DNA of 64,000 bases from DYCT01 sp051875715 (GTDB taxonomy: Bacteria > Bacteroidota > Bacteroidia > Bacteroidales > Bacteroidaceae), in the NCBI GenBank assembly GCA_051875715.1, contig JBJEHD010000017.1:13361-77360 (forward strand), in the 5' to 3' direction. A model generated the notes under the pieces. That model ran no database searches and had not been told where the DNA came from. It saw only the letters and a list, made by a program, of their open reading frames with translations. A program made the translations under genes and the position numbers. The stretch's first letter is position 1. Every line of letters begins with the position of its first letter. Shown piece by piece: positions 1 through 8,910 of the stretch.

Positions 1-1
1 T

Positions 2-1510
2 GTCTTTTTCGAACCGGAAGAGGGCCCCATCCGCTACGTGTGGCAGTTCTTCCACAGCCCGACCTATCGGTTGGTGATTCTGTCGCTGCTCTCGCTGCTG
101 AACTTGTCCAACGGCGTGGTCCGTTTGCTGGGCCGACGCACCAACCCTTCGCTGATTCTGGCCTGTAGTTTTTTCGTGCTCATCGTGTTGGGGACGGGCC
201 TGCTGATGCTTCCCCGCTGCACCTATCACGGCATCGGGTGGACCGACGCCCTCTTTACGGCCACGAGTGCCACTTGTGTCACCGGCCTGGTGACGGTGGA
301 CGTGCCATCGACCTTCACGCCGCAGGGACAATGGATCATCGCCCTGCTGATGCAGATAGGCGGTCTGGGTGTGATGACGCTGACCAGTTTCTTCGCCCTC
401 TTCTTCATGGGCAACACCTCCGTCTACAACCAGTTGGCCGTGCGCGACATGGTCAGCTCCGATTCGCTGGACTCGCTGCTGTCCACACTCCTTTATATAT
501 TAGGCTTCACGCTGCTCATCGAGTTGGCCGGCACGGCCCTGCTGCTGCTCGGCGTGCATGGCGACTTGGGCATGGGCTGGGAGGAGGAACTGGCGTTTGC
601 CGCCTTCCACTCGGTCTCGGCCTTTTGCAACGCCGGCTTTTCGACCTTGCCGGGCGGCTTGGGCAACGAGACGCTGATGCACGGTCACAACTTCTTCTAT
701 TGGACCATCTCGTGGCTGATTGTGCTGGGCGGCATCGGTTTCCCCATCCTGGTCAACCTGCGCCGGATGGTGGCCTACGAACTGCGCCGCATCCTGAAAA
801 TCGTCTTTCGCAGACGGCGCGAACGCCGGCAGGTTCATCTGTTCAACCTCAATACGAAAATCGTGCTGGTGTTTTCCGCCCTGCTGCTCTTTGGCGGTAC
901 GGCCCTGTTCGCCTGGTTCGAGTGGGACGGCGCCTTGGCCGGTCTGTCGGCGGGCGAGCGGTTGACGCAGGCTTTTTTCAATGCGGCCTGTCCGCGAACG
1001 GCGGGTTTCTCCAGCGTGCCGCTGACCAGTTTCGGCATCCAGTCGCTTTTGCTGATGCTGATGCTGATGATGGTGGGCGGCGGTTCGCAGTCGACGGCCG
1101 GCGGCATCAAGGTCAATGCGTTCGCCGTGGTGGTGCTCAACCTCTGGGCGGTGCTTCGCGGCAAGGACCGGGTGGAAATCTTCGGACGGGAGTTGCCGTA
1201 CGATTCGGTGCGCCGTTCCGATGCCACCATCCTGGTCTACCTGATTGCAGCGTTTGCCGGCATCTTTGTGCTGAGTTGGCTCGAACCGGAGCACTCGTTG
1301 CTGGCGCTGACCTTCGAATGCGTGTCGGCCCTGAGCACCGTGGGCTCGTCTCTCGACGTGACCCCCACGCTGGGGACGGCGAGCAAGTGCGTGGTGTCGT
1401 TTCTGATGTTCGTCGGACGTGTGGGCATGATTACCCTGCTCATGGGCATCGTGCGGCAGCAGCGCATCACCAACTATCGTTATCCTACTGACAACATCAT
1501 AATCAACTGA
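2..1510 (+). CDS. trkH: Potassium uptake protein TrkH/KtrB, 5' end outside window
   Basis: Integral membrane subunit of a Trk/Ktr-type K+ transporter. The reading frame is open from the first bases of the window, so the start lies upstream; the GTG at 38 is probably internal. The visible part (about 503 residues) shows the four pore-loop signatures of the family in order: CVTGL, CNAGFS, RTAGFSS and LSTVGSS, each between hydrophobic segments. These loops form the K+ selectivity filter in TrkH/KtrB structures. The gene is followed after 3 bases by trkA, the cytoplasmic gating subunit, so the two form one transport unit. The family assignment is very secure; the exact N-terminus cannot be given. 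Confidence 0.93.
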   Translation, partial: VFFEPEEGPIRYVWQFFHSPTYRLVILSLLSLLNLSNGVVRLLGRRTNPSLILACSFFVLIVLGTGLLMLPRCTYHGIGWTDALFTATSATCVTGLVTVDVPSTFTPQGQWIIALLMQIGGLGVMTLTSFFALFFMGNTSVYNQLAVRDMVSSDSLDSLLSTLLYILGFTLLIELAGTALLLLGVHGDLGMGWEEELAFAAFHSVSAFCNAGFSTLPGGLGNETLMHGHNFFYWTISWLIVLGGIGFPILVNLRRMVAYELRRILKIVFRRRRERRQVHLFNLNTKIVLVFSALLLFGGTALFAWFEWDGALAGLSAGERLTQAFFNAACPRTAGFSSVPLTSFGIQSLLLMLMLMMVGGGSQSTAGGIKVNAFAVVVLNLWAVLRGKDRVEIFGRELPYDSVRRSDATILVYLIAAFAGIFVLSWLEPEHSLLALTFECVSALSTVGSSLDVTPTLGTASKCVVSFLMFVGRVGMITLLMGIVRQQRITNYRYPTDNIIIN

Positions 1511-1513
1511 CCT

Positions 1514-2200
1514 ATGCGATACATCATCATTGGACTGGGCAACTACGGAGGTGTGCTGGCCGAGGAACTGGCCCTGCTGGGCAACGAGGTAATCGGAGCG
1601 GACAGCAACGCGCAGCGTGTGGATGCCTTGAAGGACAAACTGGCCACGGCCTTCGTGCTCGATGCCACCGACGAGTCGGCCTTGTCGGCCCTGCCGCTGC
1701 ACGACGTCGATGCCGTGTTCGTGACCATCGGCGAACACCTGGGCGACTCCATCCGGGTGCTGGCCTTGCTCAAACAACGCAAGGTGGCGCACATCTATGC
1801 CCGTGCCATCGACCCGGTGCACAAGGCCGTGCTCGAGGCTTTCGCGCCGGACCGGATTCTGACGCCGGAGAGCGATGCGGCCCGTCAACTGGCCGGTGAA
1901 CTCGAACTGGGTGTCCGGGTGGAGACCTTCTCGGTCGACGAAGAACACCAGGTGTTCAAGTTTGCCATCCCGCCTTCCTTCGTGGGCTTCCGTGTGAACG
2001 AACTGAACTGCGAGCAGGAGTTCCGCCTGAAAATCCTTGCGCTGAAGCGGGCCGCCAGGGTGCAGAATTTCCTGGGCATTTCGATGAACGAGAAAACGGT
2101 GGCCAACGAACTGCCGGACGACGCCACGCTTCAGGAAGGCGACGAACTGGTGTGCTACGGCCGCTACCGCGACTTTCTGGCCTTCTGGAAGGCCATCTGA
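1514..2200 (+). CDS. trkA: TrkA/KtrA-type NAD-binding regulatory subunit
   Basis: Cytoplasmic RCK protein of 228 residues that binds nucleotide and gates the TrkH pore. The N-terminus carries the Rossmann motif GLGNYG (near residue 7), followed by an acidic residue in GADSNAQR where NAD(H) ribose is normally bound. Residues about 1-125 fit TrkA_N and about 135-228 fit TrkA_C. This is the single-repeat KtrA length, not the duplicated E. coli TrkA. It starts 3 bases after the trkH stop, so the two are co-transcribed and probably translationally coupled. Confidence 0.93.
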   Translation: MRYIIIGLGNYGGVLAEELALLGNEVIGADSNAQRVDALKDKLATAFVLDATDESALSALPLHDVDAVFVTIGEHLGDSIRVLALLKQRKVAHIYARAIDPVHKAVLEAFAPDRILTPESDAARQLAGELELGVRVETFSVDEEHQVFKFAIPPSFVGFRVNELNCEQEFRLKILALKRAARVQNFLGISMNEKTVANELPDDATLQEGDELVCYGRYRDFLAFWKAI

Positions 2201-2220
2201 GGACAAGTACCTTCATAAGC

Positions 2221-2262
2221 GCACGCGAGTACTCCCATCCTTGCATGAGAGTACTCGCGTGC
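2221..2262. terminator. Palindromic hairpin between convergent trkA and nadE
   Basis: A perfect 14-base inverted repeat, GCACGCGAGTACTC (2221-2234) and its complement (2249-2262), with a 14-base loop. It sits between the ends of two convergent genes and could stop transcription from either side, although there is no strong T tract. The arm contains the palindrome GAGTACTC. Related short palindromes recur in other intergenic gaps of the window. Confidence 0.5.
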
Positions 2263-2293
2263 GTCCATGAGGGTATGCTCTCGGACTCGGGGA

Positions 2294-4219
2294 CTATAGC
2301 GCCTCGCACTCTTTGAGCCAGAGCACCGACGACGCATCGCTCGGCATCCGCCAGTCGCCACGCGGGCTCAGAGCCACCGAACCCACCTTGGGACCGTCCG
2401 GCAGGCACGAACGCTTGAACTGCTGGTTGAAGAAACGGCGGAAGAAGGTCGTGAGCCAATGGCGGATGGTGTCGTCGTCGTACTTGCCGGCGAAGGCCTG
2501 CTGCGCCAGGAAATAAATCTTGGCCGGGCGCGAGCCGAAGCGCAGGAAGTGGTAGAGGAAGAAATCGTGCAACTCGTATGGGCCGACCAGGTCCTCGGTC
2601 TTCTGCTTGATGTTCCCCTGCTCGTCGGCCGGAATGAGTTCGGGGCTGATGGGTGTGTCGACGATGTCGAGCAGCGTGAGGCGCGAGCGGTCGTCCATGC
2701 CGTTGCGGGCCACCCATTCCACCAAGTATTTGACCAGTGTCTTCGGGATGCTGCCGTTCACGCCGTAGTTCGACATGTGGTCGCCGTTGTAGGTGGCCCA
2801 TCCGAGTGCCAGTTCGGAGAGGTCGCCCGTACCAATGACCAGGCCGCCCGTTTGGTTGGCCACGTCCATCAGAATCTGTGTCCGTTCGCGTGCTTGCGAG
2901 TTCTCGTAGGTCACGTCGTGAACGCTGCTGTCGTGCCCGATGTCCTCGAAATGCTGGATGCACGCCTTCCTGATGCTGATTTCGCGGATGCTGATGCCGA
3001 GCGAGGTCATCAGGTCGATGGCATTGCGGTAGGTGCGGTCGGTGGTGCCGAAGCCCGGCATGGTGATGCCGAGGATGCCTTTGCGGTCCAGTCCCAGTTT
3101 GTCGAACGTTTTGACGCAGACGAGTAGCGCCAGCGTCGAGTCCAGTCCGCCGGAGATGCCCACCACCACGTGCTCGCAGCGTGTGTGGGTCAGCCGTTTG
3201 GCCAGGCCGGCCACTTGGATGGCGAAGATTTCTTCGCATCGTTCGTTCAGTTGGCTTCCCGTCGGCACGAAGGGGTGTACATTGACGGTGCGTGTCAGCA
3301 CCAGGTCGCGTCCCGCGGTCATCTCCGTCGAGACGCGGTGGGCCGGCCGGTCGGCCCACAGGGCTTTCGAGGCGGTGAACGTCGTATTGCACTGCCGCTC
3401 GCTGCGGATGCGCTCGACATCGATTTCGCTGATGATGAGTTGCTCCTGCAGCGAGAACCGTTCGGATGCGGCCAGCAGGTGGCCGTTTTCGTAGATGAGC
3501 CCGTTGCCGGCGAGGACCACGTCGGTGGTCGACTCGCCGAATCCGCACGACGAGAACACGTAGCCCGCCAGTGCGCGGGCCGACTGCTGGCTGAGCAGCG
3601 AACGCAGGTAAGCGTGTTTGCCGATGCTTTCGTCGTCGGCCGAGAGGTTGAAGATGATTTCCGCACCTTGCAGGGCGAGGGTCGAACTGGGTGGGATGGT
3701 GGCCCACACGTCTTCGCAAATTTCGATGCCGAAACAGGTGTTGGGGGTGTCGAACAACAGGTTCGCGCCCAGCGGCACCACTTGTCCGCAGAGGCGGACG
3801 CTCTCTTCGTGGATTTGGGTGGCCGAGGCGAACCAGCGCATCTCATAGAATTCCTTATAGTTTGGCAGATACGTCTTGGGCACAACACCCAGGATTTTGC
3901 CCCGCTGGATGACGACGGCGGCGTTCAGCAGCGAGGCACGAACCGGCACGGGCATACCCACGATGCTGATGATGTCCAACTGACGGGTGGTGTTGAGGAT
4001 TTGCAGCAAGGCCATCTCTGCTTCCTGCAAGAGCAACTGTTGTCCAAACAGGTCGCCGCACGTGTAGGCAGTGAGCGACAGTTCGGGGAATACGACGATT
4101 TCCACTCCTTTGCCGTCGGCAACAGCAATCAGACTCTCTATTTGCGCAGCATTGTGCTTACAGTCGGCCACCTGCACCGCCGGAACGGCAGCGGCCACCT
4201 TTACAAAACCATAGTTCAT
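2294..4219 (-). CDS. nadE: Glutamine-dependent NAD+ synthetase
   Basis: Makes NAD+ from nicotinic acid adenine dinucleotide, ATP and glutamine. The 641-residue protein has the two-domain layout of the glutamine-hydrolysing form. An N-terminal nitrilase-type amidase (about 1-280) shows the triad residues in context: Glu in FPELSLTAY, Lys in PKTYLPNYKEFYE and Cys in IEICEDVW. The C-terminal synthetase (about 300-610) has the PP-loop SGGLDSTLALL and the conserved GTGDLSELALGW. It is transcribed divergently from the Fur-family gene, with a perfect -7 box about 35 bases upstream of the ATG. Confidence 0.96.
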   Translation of the reverse strand: MNYGFVKVAAAVPAVQVADCKHNAAQIESLIAVADGKGVEIVVFPELSLTAYTCGDLFGQQLLLQEAEMALLQILNTTRQLDIISIVGMPVPVRASLLNAAVVIQRGKILGVVPKTYLPNYKEFYEMRWFASATQIHEESVRLCGQVVPLGANLLFDTPNTCFGIEICEDVWATIPPSSTLALQGAEIIFNLSADDESIGKHAYLRSLLSQQSARALAGYVFSSCGFGESTTDVVLAGNGLIYENGHLLAASERFSLQEQLIISEIDVERIRSERQCNTTFTASKALWADRPAHRVSTEMTAGRDLVLTRTVNVHPFVPTGSQLNERCEEIFAIQVAGLAKRLTHTRCEHVVVGISGGLDSTLALLVCVKTFDKLGLDRKGILGITMPGFGTTDRTYRNAIDLMTSLGISIREISIRKACIQHFEDIGHDSSVHDVTYENSQARERTQILMDVANQTGGLVIGTGDLSELALGWATYNGDHMSNYGVNGSIPKTLVKYLVEWVARNGMDDRSRLTLLDIVDTPISPELIPADEQGNIKQKTEDLVGPYELHDFFLYHFLRFGSRPAKIYFLAQQAFAGKYDDDTIRHWLTTFFRRFFNQQFKRSCLPDGPKVGSVALSPRGDWRMPSDASSVLWLKECEAL

Positions 4220-4251
4220 AGTTTGTTTCTGACTTGAAAGTTTTTACCCTG

Positions 4252-4259
4252 CAAAAGTA
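4252..4259 (-). promoter_or_regulatory. -7 box of nadE
   Basis: TACTTTTG on the minus strand matches the Bacteroidota -7 consensus TAnnTTTG exactly and lies 33-40 bases upstream of the nadE ATG. No TTTG is found at the expected -33 position. Confidence 0.5.
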
Positions 4260-4307
4260 CAGATAATTTGGTTAAGTCTTAAATATACCAAAAATAAAAA
4301 CGTGGAG

Positions 4308-4338
4308 TTGCTTATCTCAAAAACTCTGTCTACTTTCG
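4308..4338 (+). promoter_or_regulatory. Promoter of the Fur-family/rubrerythrin genes
   Basis: TTGC, a 19-base spacer, then TACTTTCG: one mismatch in each box relative to the Bacteroides consensus TTTG-N19-TAnnTTTG. It ends about 50 bases before the regulator's start codon. Confidence 0.5.
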
Positions 4339-4353
4339 CATTGCTAAAGAAAA

Positions 4354-4368
4354 TTGTAACAGGTACAA
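4354..4368. promoter_or_regulatory. Possible autoregulatory operator
   Basis: TTGTA-ACAGG-TACAA is a 5-base-arm palindrome between the inferred promoter and the ATG of the Fur-family gene. The position fits autoregulation. The sequence differs from the Bacillus PerR box and the E. coli Fur box, so binding is inferred from position only. Confidence 0.3.
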
Positions 4369-4389
4369 ATTTGAGGAGATAGCAGAAGT

Positions 4390-4833
4390 ATGAAAATAAC
4401 GCCGGAAAACAGCGGGGCCTACCATCGGCTGATGGAGTACCAGATCAAGCCGTCGCAGCAGCGTGTCGCCATCATGGCCTACTTGATGTTGCATCGGACG
4501 CATCCGTCGGCGGATGAAATCTACCGAGCATTGAGCCCGGACATGCCTACGCTCTCCAAAACGACTGTCTACAATACGTTAAAGTTGTTCAACGAACAGG
4601 GCGCCGCTCAGATGCTGACCATCGACGAACGGAGTGCCTGTTTTGACGGCGACGTGTCGCATCACACCCACTTCTTGTGCAAGCAGTGCGGCCGAATCTA
4701 CGATATGCCCATGCGCGAAGTCGGGGATGAGGCCGATCGGTTGCGCCGCGAGGGGCACGTGGTGACAGAAACCCATGTCTATTATAAAGGATTGTGCAAG
4801 CAGTGCCTGACGCACGTGGATTGCACCAACTGA
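4390..4833 (+). CDS. Fur/PerR-family metal-dependent regulator
   Basis: A 147-residue Fur-superfamily repressor. The N-terminal winged helix (about 10-90) has the typical HPSADEIYRAL and LSKTTVYNTLKLF stretches. The C-terminal half has the metal/dimerisation features HHTHFLCKQCG and CKQC, two CxxC pairs that form the structural zinc site in PerR-like proteins. The next gene, 45 bases downstream, is a reverse rubrerythrin that removes peroxide, which favours a PerR (peroxide-sensing) role over iron-sensing Fur. That role is inferred from context. Confidence 0.88.
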   Translation: MKITPENSGAYHRLMEYQIKPSQQRVAIMAYLMLHRTHPSADEIYRALSPDMPTLSKTTVYNTLKLFNEQGAAQMLTIDERSACFDGDVSHHTHFLCKQCGRIYDMPMREVGDEADRLRREGHVVTETHVYYKGLCKQCLTHVDCTN

Positions 4834-4878
4834 GAGAAGCATATACATTGATTAACCCTTAAAAGAAAGTAGAAACGT

Positions 4879-5439
4879 ATGAAGAAGTTTAGATGTACAG
4901 TTTGCGGATATGTGTACGAAGGTGACGCAGCTCCCGAAAAGTGTCCGTTGTGTAAGGCTCCGGCCAGCAAGTTTGTGGAAGTGGTAGAAGAAGCTACCGG
5001 CGGTCCGATGACGTTTGCTGACGAACACGTGATTGGCGTGGCTAAAGGCTGCGATGAAGAAATGATCAAGGACCTGAACAACCATTTCATGGGCGAATGC
5101 ACCGAAGTGGGTATGTACTTGGCCATGAGCCGTCAGGCTGATCGCGAAGGCTATCCCGAGGTGGCAGAAGCATTCAAGCGCTACGCATGGGAAGAGGCTG
5201 AACACGCTGCCAAGTTTGCCGAACTGCTGGGCGACTGCGTGTGGGACACGAAGACGAACCTGCTGAAGCGCAAAGAGGCCGAACAGGGTGCTTGCGAGGA
5301 CAAGAAGCGCATCGCCACGCGTGCGAAAGCCTTGAACCTGGATGCCATCCACGACACCGTTCATGAAATGTGCAAGGACGAGGCTCGTCACGGAAAAGGC
5401 TTCGAAGGCTTGTACAACCGCTACTTCGGCGATAAATAA
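4879..5439 (+). CDS. Reverse rubrerythrin (rubredoxin-first)
   Basis: NADH-linked peroxide reductase of anaerobes. The 186-residue protein has the domains in the reversed order. A rubredoxin-like Fe(Cys)4 site comes first ([10 protein letters not shown] near 6, CPLCKAP near 22). A four-helix diiron domain follows, with ligand motifs [18 protein letters not shown] and DEARHGKGF. The length matches the clostridial revRbr type. It lies 45 bases after the Fur/PerR-type gene, most likely in one transcript, and is followed by a strong terminator. Confidence 0.93.
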   Translation: MKKFRCTVCGYVYEGDAAPEKCPLCKAPASKFVEVVEEATGGPMTFADEHVIGVAKGCDEEMIKDLNNHFMGECTEVGMYLAMSRQADREGYPEVAEAFKRYAWEEAEHAAKFAELLGDCVWDTKTNLLKRKEAEQGACEDKKRIATRAKALNLDAIHDTVHEMCKDEARHGKGFEGLYNRYFGDK

Positions 5440-5464
5440 GAAACCGAATCTTGTAGATGGACAT

Positions 5465-5504
5465 AAAAAAACTGCATCGGCCACGTGCCGGTGCAGTTTT
5501 TTTA
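5465..5504. terminator. Bidirectional intrinsic terminator
   Basis: ACTGCATCGG, a 7-base loop, then CCGGTGCAGT followed by seven T; a run of A precedes the stem, so it can work on both strands. It separates the convergent rubrerythrin and TPR genes. Confidence 0.85.
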
Positions 5505-5514
5505 TGGGACAGAC

Positions 5515-7728
5515 TCAACTGTCGAGCAGGTCGCGCATGAGCGGCAGGTCGGACGCAGGGATGCCAGCCGCTATCAGGACATCGCGGTCCGCCTCGAGAT
5601 GGGCGAACAGGGTCTCTTTGTCGCCGAAGCGCGACCGGGCTATTTCGTAGTGGGTGATGGCTTGGGGCAGGTCGCCCATGGCCCAGTACACGTGTCCCAG
5701 GTTCAGCCAGTCCTCCGGCAGGGAGGAGTGTTCGATGAGTTTGTGGTAGTAGGTCCGGGCCTGTTCGTAGTGATGGGTGAGGAACGAACACCAGGCGATG
5801 GCCCGCCAGGCTTTCTCCGACGACGGCCGGAAATACTCCATCTTGAAGAAATAGTCGAGGGCTTCGTCGTAGCGGTGCAGTTCGATGAGGCACAGACCGA
5901 TGGGGTAGGTCAGTTTCAGGTCGTCGGGCGATTGTTCTTCCACCTTCTTATAGTAGGCCAGGGCGCGTTCCCACTGCCTGCACTGCCGGTGGCATACGGC
6001 CAGTTGGCGCATGGTCCAGCGTTGGCCGGGGCGGAGCAGGTCGGCGCGTTCGTAGGCGGCGATGGCTTCGTCGTAGCGTTTCAGTTGTTGCAGGCAGTAG
6101 CCCGTCTTCTGCCAGATTTCCATGTTGTCGGCCGTTTGCCGGCACAGCTCCTGAAAAACGGTCAGCGCCTCGTCGGTGTAGCCTTTCCGCAGGAAATATT
6201 CGGCAATGGCCTGTCGGCGTTCGGCCGGGGCGAAACTGGGTTGCCAAATGGGGCACTCGTAGAGGTGCAGCGGGTCGGCAAAGATGTCGTGGAAACTCAG
6301 CCGGTGGGGGAACTGCTTGAAGAAGCGGTAGAGGTCTTGTACGTACTGATTGCAGATCATGACCGGATTCTTCTTCCCCTGCTGCAAGACGGCGCTGTAT
6401 GCTTCGCTTTGCAGGAAGGCCTCGTCGTCGTTCGTATGCATCTGGATGAATGCGCGTTGCGCCTCCGGGATGTTCTTGAGGGTGAAGGCGAACGAGTAGC
6501 GGTCCGAGTGGCAGAAGAGGGGCGACTCCATCAGCCGTTCCAGGCCGGGCATGCCCGTCGTGGCGGAAGTGGTACCGTCGGTCTGGAGCATCGAATGGCG
6601 TGGGTCGAAGGGGTAGAACCAGTTGGCCATGTCGGCAAAGAAAGGGAAATTCTTCAGTTGGGCAAAGGTGCCGGCGTACATGTCGACTCCTTCGGCCTGC
6701 ATCTCGCTCATCTCCTTGAACTTGTCCATCAGCCCGGCGTTTTCCGCCCAATTCTCCCAGTCGGGATTCAGGTCGGCCTGCCCGTTGTCTTCGTCGGCTT
6801 CGTCTGCAGCCTTTCGGGCCTGCTCCTGACGAATGCCTTTGATGATTTCCGGCAAGATTTCCTGTCGCATCTTCTGTTCGACTTTGGGAGCCTCGCGGCT
6901 GAGCAGCAACTGGATTTGCAGTTGGTTCAGTTCGTTGGCGAAACGCGGCTCTTCCTGCAGGAGGGTGAGGCGTGTGTGCAGCGTCGGATAGAGGGGGATG
7001 CGGCTGGCGTAGCGGTCGGCGGCGAGCGCGATGCCCACCAAGGCCCTTCGGTTCACCAGCAGCGATGCGTGGTCGTAGGCCTCGAGCAACAGGCACATTT
7101 TCCGTTGGTCGAAGAAGACGAAGAGGCTCAGCGTCAAGGCACTGACAAACAGGGCGACATCGTTGGCCGGTATCAGGGCGGAGGTCAGGATGCGGCGGGC
7201 GTCTTCCAGGTCGGCTTCGCTCCAGGCCGGAGCCAGCCAGGTGCGGTAGAACAACTCGGCGTACGCCTTGTCGTGCTGCAGCCGGATGTCGGCTTGCCGG
7301 GGGCGGTTGATGGCTATGCCTGCGGCGGGCAGTTCGTCGAGGGCGCATTCCTCGGTGTAGGCCTCCAGCGTCAGCAGCAGTTGCTCGTAAGAACGCAGGG
7401 GCTGTCGCCGATAGAGCCGCTTGCGGTCGAAATAGTAGTGGGGCGACTGCTTCTCCATGTGGACCATCCAGATGCGGTCGGTCAATTCGTGAGCCGAGGC
7501 CAGCAGACGCGTGTACAACCGTGGCCGCTCGGGGTCCTCGACGCCTCTCTGCAGGTATTCCAACATATAGGAATAGGACGTTTGCATCTGCTCGAATGCG
7601 TTGCTCAGTTCGGGCATACCCAGTTCGAACAGGTAGGCTTCGAGGCATTGCAGGGCGTCTTTCAGCCGCCGGCGGTCGAGGTGGAGGTGGATGTCGTTTC
7701 GGGTGGATTGGATGACTTGTTCGTTCAT
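5515..7728 (-). CDS. Large tetratricopeptide-repeat protein
   Basis: A 737-residue protein without a signal peptide, so probably cytoplasmic. The C-terminal third (about 490-710) is a run of TPR units with typical spacing, for example GYTDEALTVFQELC, KRYDEAIAAYERAD, RQWERALAYYKKVE and HRYDEALDYFFKME. The N-terminal 480 residues are helical and not recognised; they contain a charged stretch near 300-320 (KAADEADEDNG). It is the last gene of the minus-strand operon that begins with the nitroreductase and lies 17 bases after the thioredoxin gene. TPR proteins are scaffolds; no partner can be named. Confidence 0.85.
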   Translation of the reverse strand: MNEQVIQSTRNDIHLHLDRRRLKDALQCLEAYLFELGMPELSNAFEQMQTSYSYMLEYLQRGVEDPERPRLYTRLLASAHELTDRIWMVHMEKQSPHYYFDRKRLYRRQPLRSYEQLLLTLEAYTEECALDELPAAGIAINRPRQADIRLQHDKAYAELFYRTWLAPAWSEADLEDARRILTSALIPANDVALFVSALTLSLFVFFDQRKMCLLLEAYDHASLLVNRRALVGIALAADRYASRIPLYPTLHTRLTLLQEEPRFANELNQLQIQLLLSREAPKVEQKMRQEILPEIIKGIRQEQARKAADEADEDNGQADLNPDWENWAENAGLMDKFKEMSEMQAEGVDMYAGTFAQLKNFPFFADMANWFYPFDPRHSMLQTDGTTSATTGMPGLERLMESPLFCHSDRYSFAFTLKNIPEAQRAFIQMHTNDDEAFLQSEAYSAVLQQGKKNPVMICNQYVQDLYRFFKQFPHRLSFHDIFADPLHLYECPIWQPSFAPAERRQAIAEYFLRKGYTDEALTVFQELCRQTADNMEIWQKTGYCLQQLKRYDEAIAAYERADLLRPGQRWTMRQLAVCHRQCRQWERALAYYKKVEEQSPDDLKLTYPIGLCLIELHRYDEALDYFFKMEYFRPSSEKAWRAIAWCSFLTHHYEQARTYYHKLIEHSSLPEDWLNLGHVYWAMGDLPQAITHYEIARSRFGDKETLFAHLEADRDVLIAAGIPASDLPLMRDLLDS

Positions 7729-7745
7729 GGCCCGGTTTCCTATGG

Positions 7746-8213
7746 TTAGGGTTGTTTCTTGCCCAGCAGCACCTCCTCGATGGCTCGCTGCAGCGTGGCT
7801 TTGTCTGCTGCGCCGACGATGACCTGCGGCTTTTCGTTCAGTGGGATGAACACCAGGGTGGGCAGCGAGCGGATGCCCATGGCGCCGGCCAGGTTGCTCT
7901 CCTGGTCAGTGTCGACCTTGTAGACGACAATCTGGTCCTTGTATGCCGCAGCCAGTTCGGCCACGATGGGGGCCACCCGTCGGCAAGGACCGCACCAGGT
8001 GGCGTAGAAATCAATGAGTACGGGCTTGTCGCCCCGGAATTTCCATTCGGTCTCGTGGGCGTAGTCGAACACCTCTTGGCGGAAACGTTCGTCTGTGAGG
8101 ACCACGACGGCCGATTCTTGCTGGTTGTCTTGTTTGTTCTCTTTCGGAGGAGTGCATGCTTGGCCGATGGTACAGCACAGCAGCATCAGAAGAAGGCTTG
8201 CGAAATTTTTCAT
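7746..8213 (-). CDS. Thioredoxin-fold lipoprotein
   Basis: A 155-residue periplasmic thiol-disulfide protein. It has a lipoprotein signal peptide (hydrophobic stretch to residue 15, lipobox IGQAC with Cys near 20), a short Q/N-rich tether, then a thioredoxin fold with the active site WCGPC in YATWCGPCRRVAP. The cis-proline loop is visible as IRSLPTLVF. It therefore acts outside the inner membrane rather than as the cytoplasmic thioredoxin. It sits in the nitroreductase-to-TPR operon. Confidence 0.92.
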   Translation of the reverse strand: MKNFASLLLMLLCCTIGQACTPPKENKQDNQQESAVVVLTDERFRQEVFDYAHETEWKFRGDKPVLIDFYATWCGPCRRVAPIVAELAAAYKDQIVVYKVDTDQESNLAGAMGIRSLPTLVFIPLNEKPQVIVGAADKATLQRAIEEVLLGKKQP

Positions 8214-8280
8214 GACGTTTCGTTTTAATGGGTGGGTATATGATAACGGAAGGGAACTCGTATGGGTTCGGCTTTTCCCG

Positions 8281-8862
8281 TCAGATTTTTTGCAGTTCGC
8301 GGTACAGGCGTTGTACGGGCAGGCCCATCACGTTGAAGTACGAGCCCCGGATGGACTCTACGCCGATGTAGCCTATCCATTCCTGGATGCCGTAGGCCCC
8401 GGCCTTGTCCAGCGGACGGAAGGTGGCGACGTAGTAGTCGATTTCTTCCGGCGTCAGGGTGGCGAAGGTCACCTCCGTCGTGGTGGAGAAGACGTGCTGC
8501 TTGTCGGTCGTCGTGAGGCAAACGCCGGTAGCGACCAGGTGGGTGCGTCCGGAGAGGCGGCGGAGCATGTCGCGTGCCTCTTCTTCCGTGGCCGGCTTGC
8601 CCAGCACGGCTCCGTCCAGCCAGACAATGGTGTCGGCGGTGATGATCAGTTCGTCGGGGTGCATCTGCTTTTGGTAGGCGGCTGCTTTTTCGCGGGCGAT
8701 GTAGACCGGGATTTCCTCTGCCTGCAGGGTGGGAGGGTAGGACTCGTCGATGTCGGGCAGCAGTTTGACTTCATAATCGAGGCCCAGTCCGGCCAGCAGT
8801 TCCTTGCGGCGGGGCGAGCCGGACGCCAGTACGATGTGGTATTTCTGTAAGTTGGGTAGCAT
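8281..8862 (-). CDS. maf: Maf-family nucleotide pyrophosphatase
   Basis: A 193-residue Maf/YhdE protein that hydrolyses dTTP, UTP or modified nucleoside triphosphates. The N-terminus has the family signature LASGSPRRKELL (near 13). DIDESYPP, ITADTIVWLDG and GKPATEEEA are the other conserved blocks, and AGAYGIQEW is the conserved C-terminal segment. The length is standard. It follows kdsC by 48 bases and precedes the thioredoxin gene by 67 bases, so it shares their operon. Confidence 0.94.
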   Translation of the reverse strand: MLPNLQKYHIVLASGSPRRKELLAGLGLDYEVKLLPDIDESYPPTLQAEEIPVYIAREKAAAYQKQMHPDELIITADTIVWLDGAVLGKPATEEEARDMLRRLSGRTHLVATGVCLTTTDKQHVFSTTTEVTFATLTPEEIDYYVATFRPLDKAGAYGIQEWIGYIGVESIRGSYFNVMGLPVQRLYRELQKI

Positions 8863-8910
8863 GATTGGGTAGGGTTTAGTTGGGGAATATGTGTGTAGCC
8901 CGGGGGATGG

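Noticed and set aside
500..2206. Long minus-strand frame of 568 codons across trkH/trkA
   Set aside because: It is a shadow of two well-identified genes on the plus strand, has a His/Gln/Arg-rich composition typical of antisense frames in GC-rich DNA and matches no family.
5485..7749. Plus-strand frame of 754 codons opposite the TPR gene
   Set aside because: Antisense shadow of the TPR protein; the minus-strand product has clear TPR repeats and a terminator at its end.
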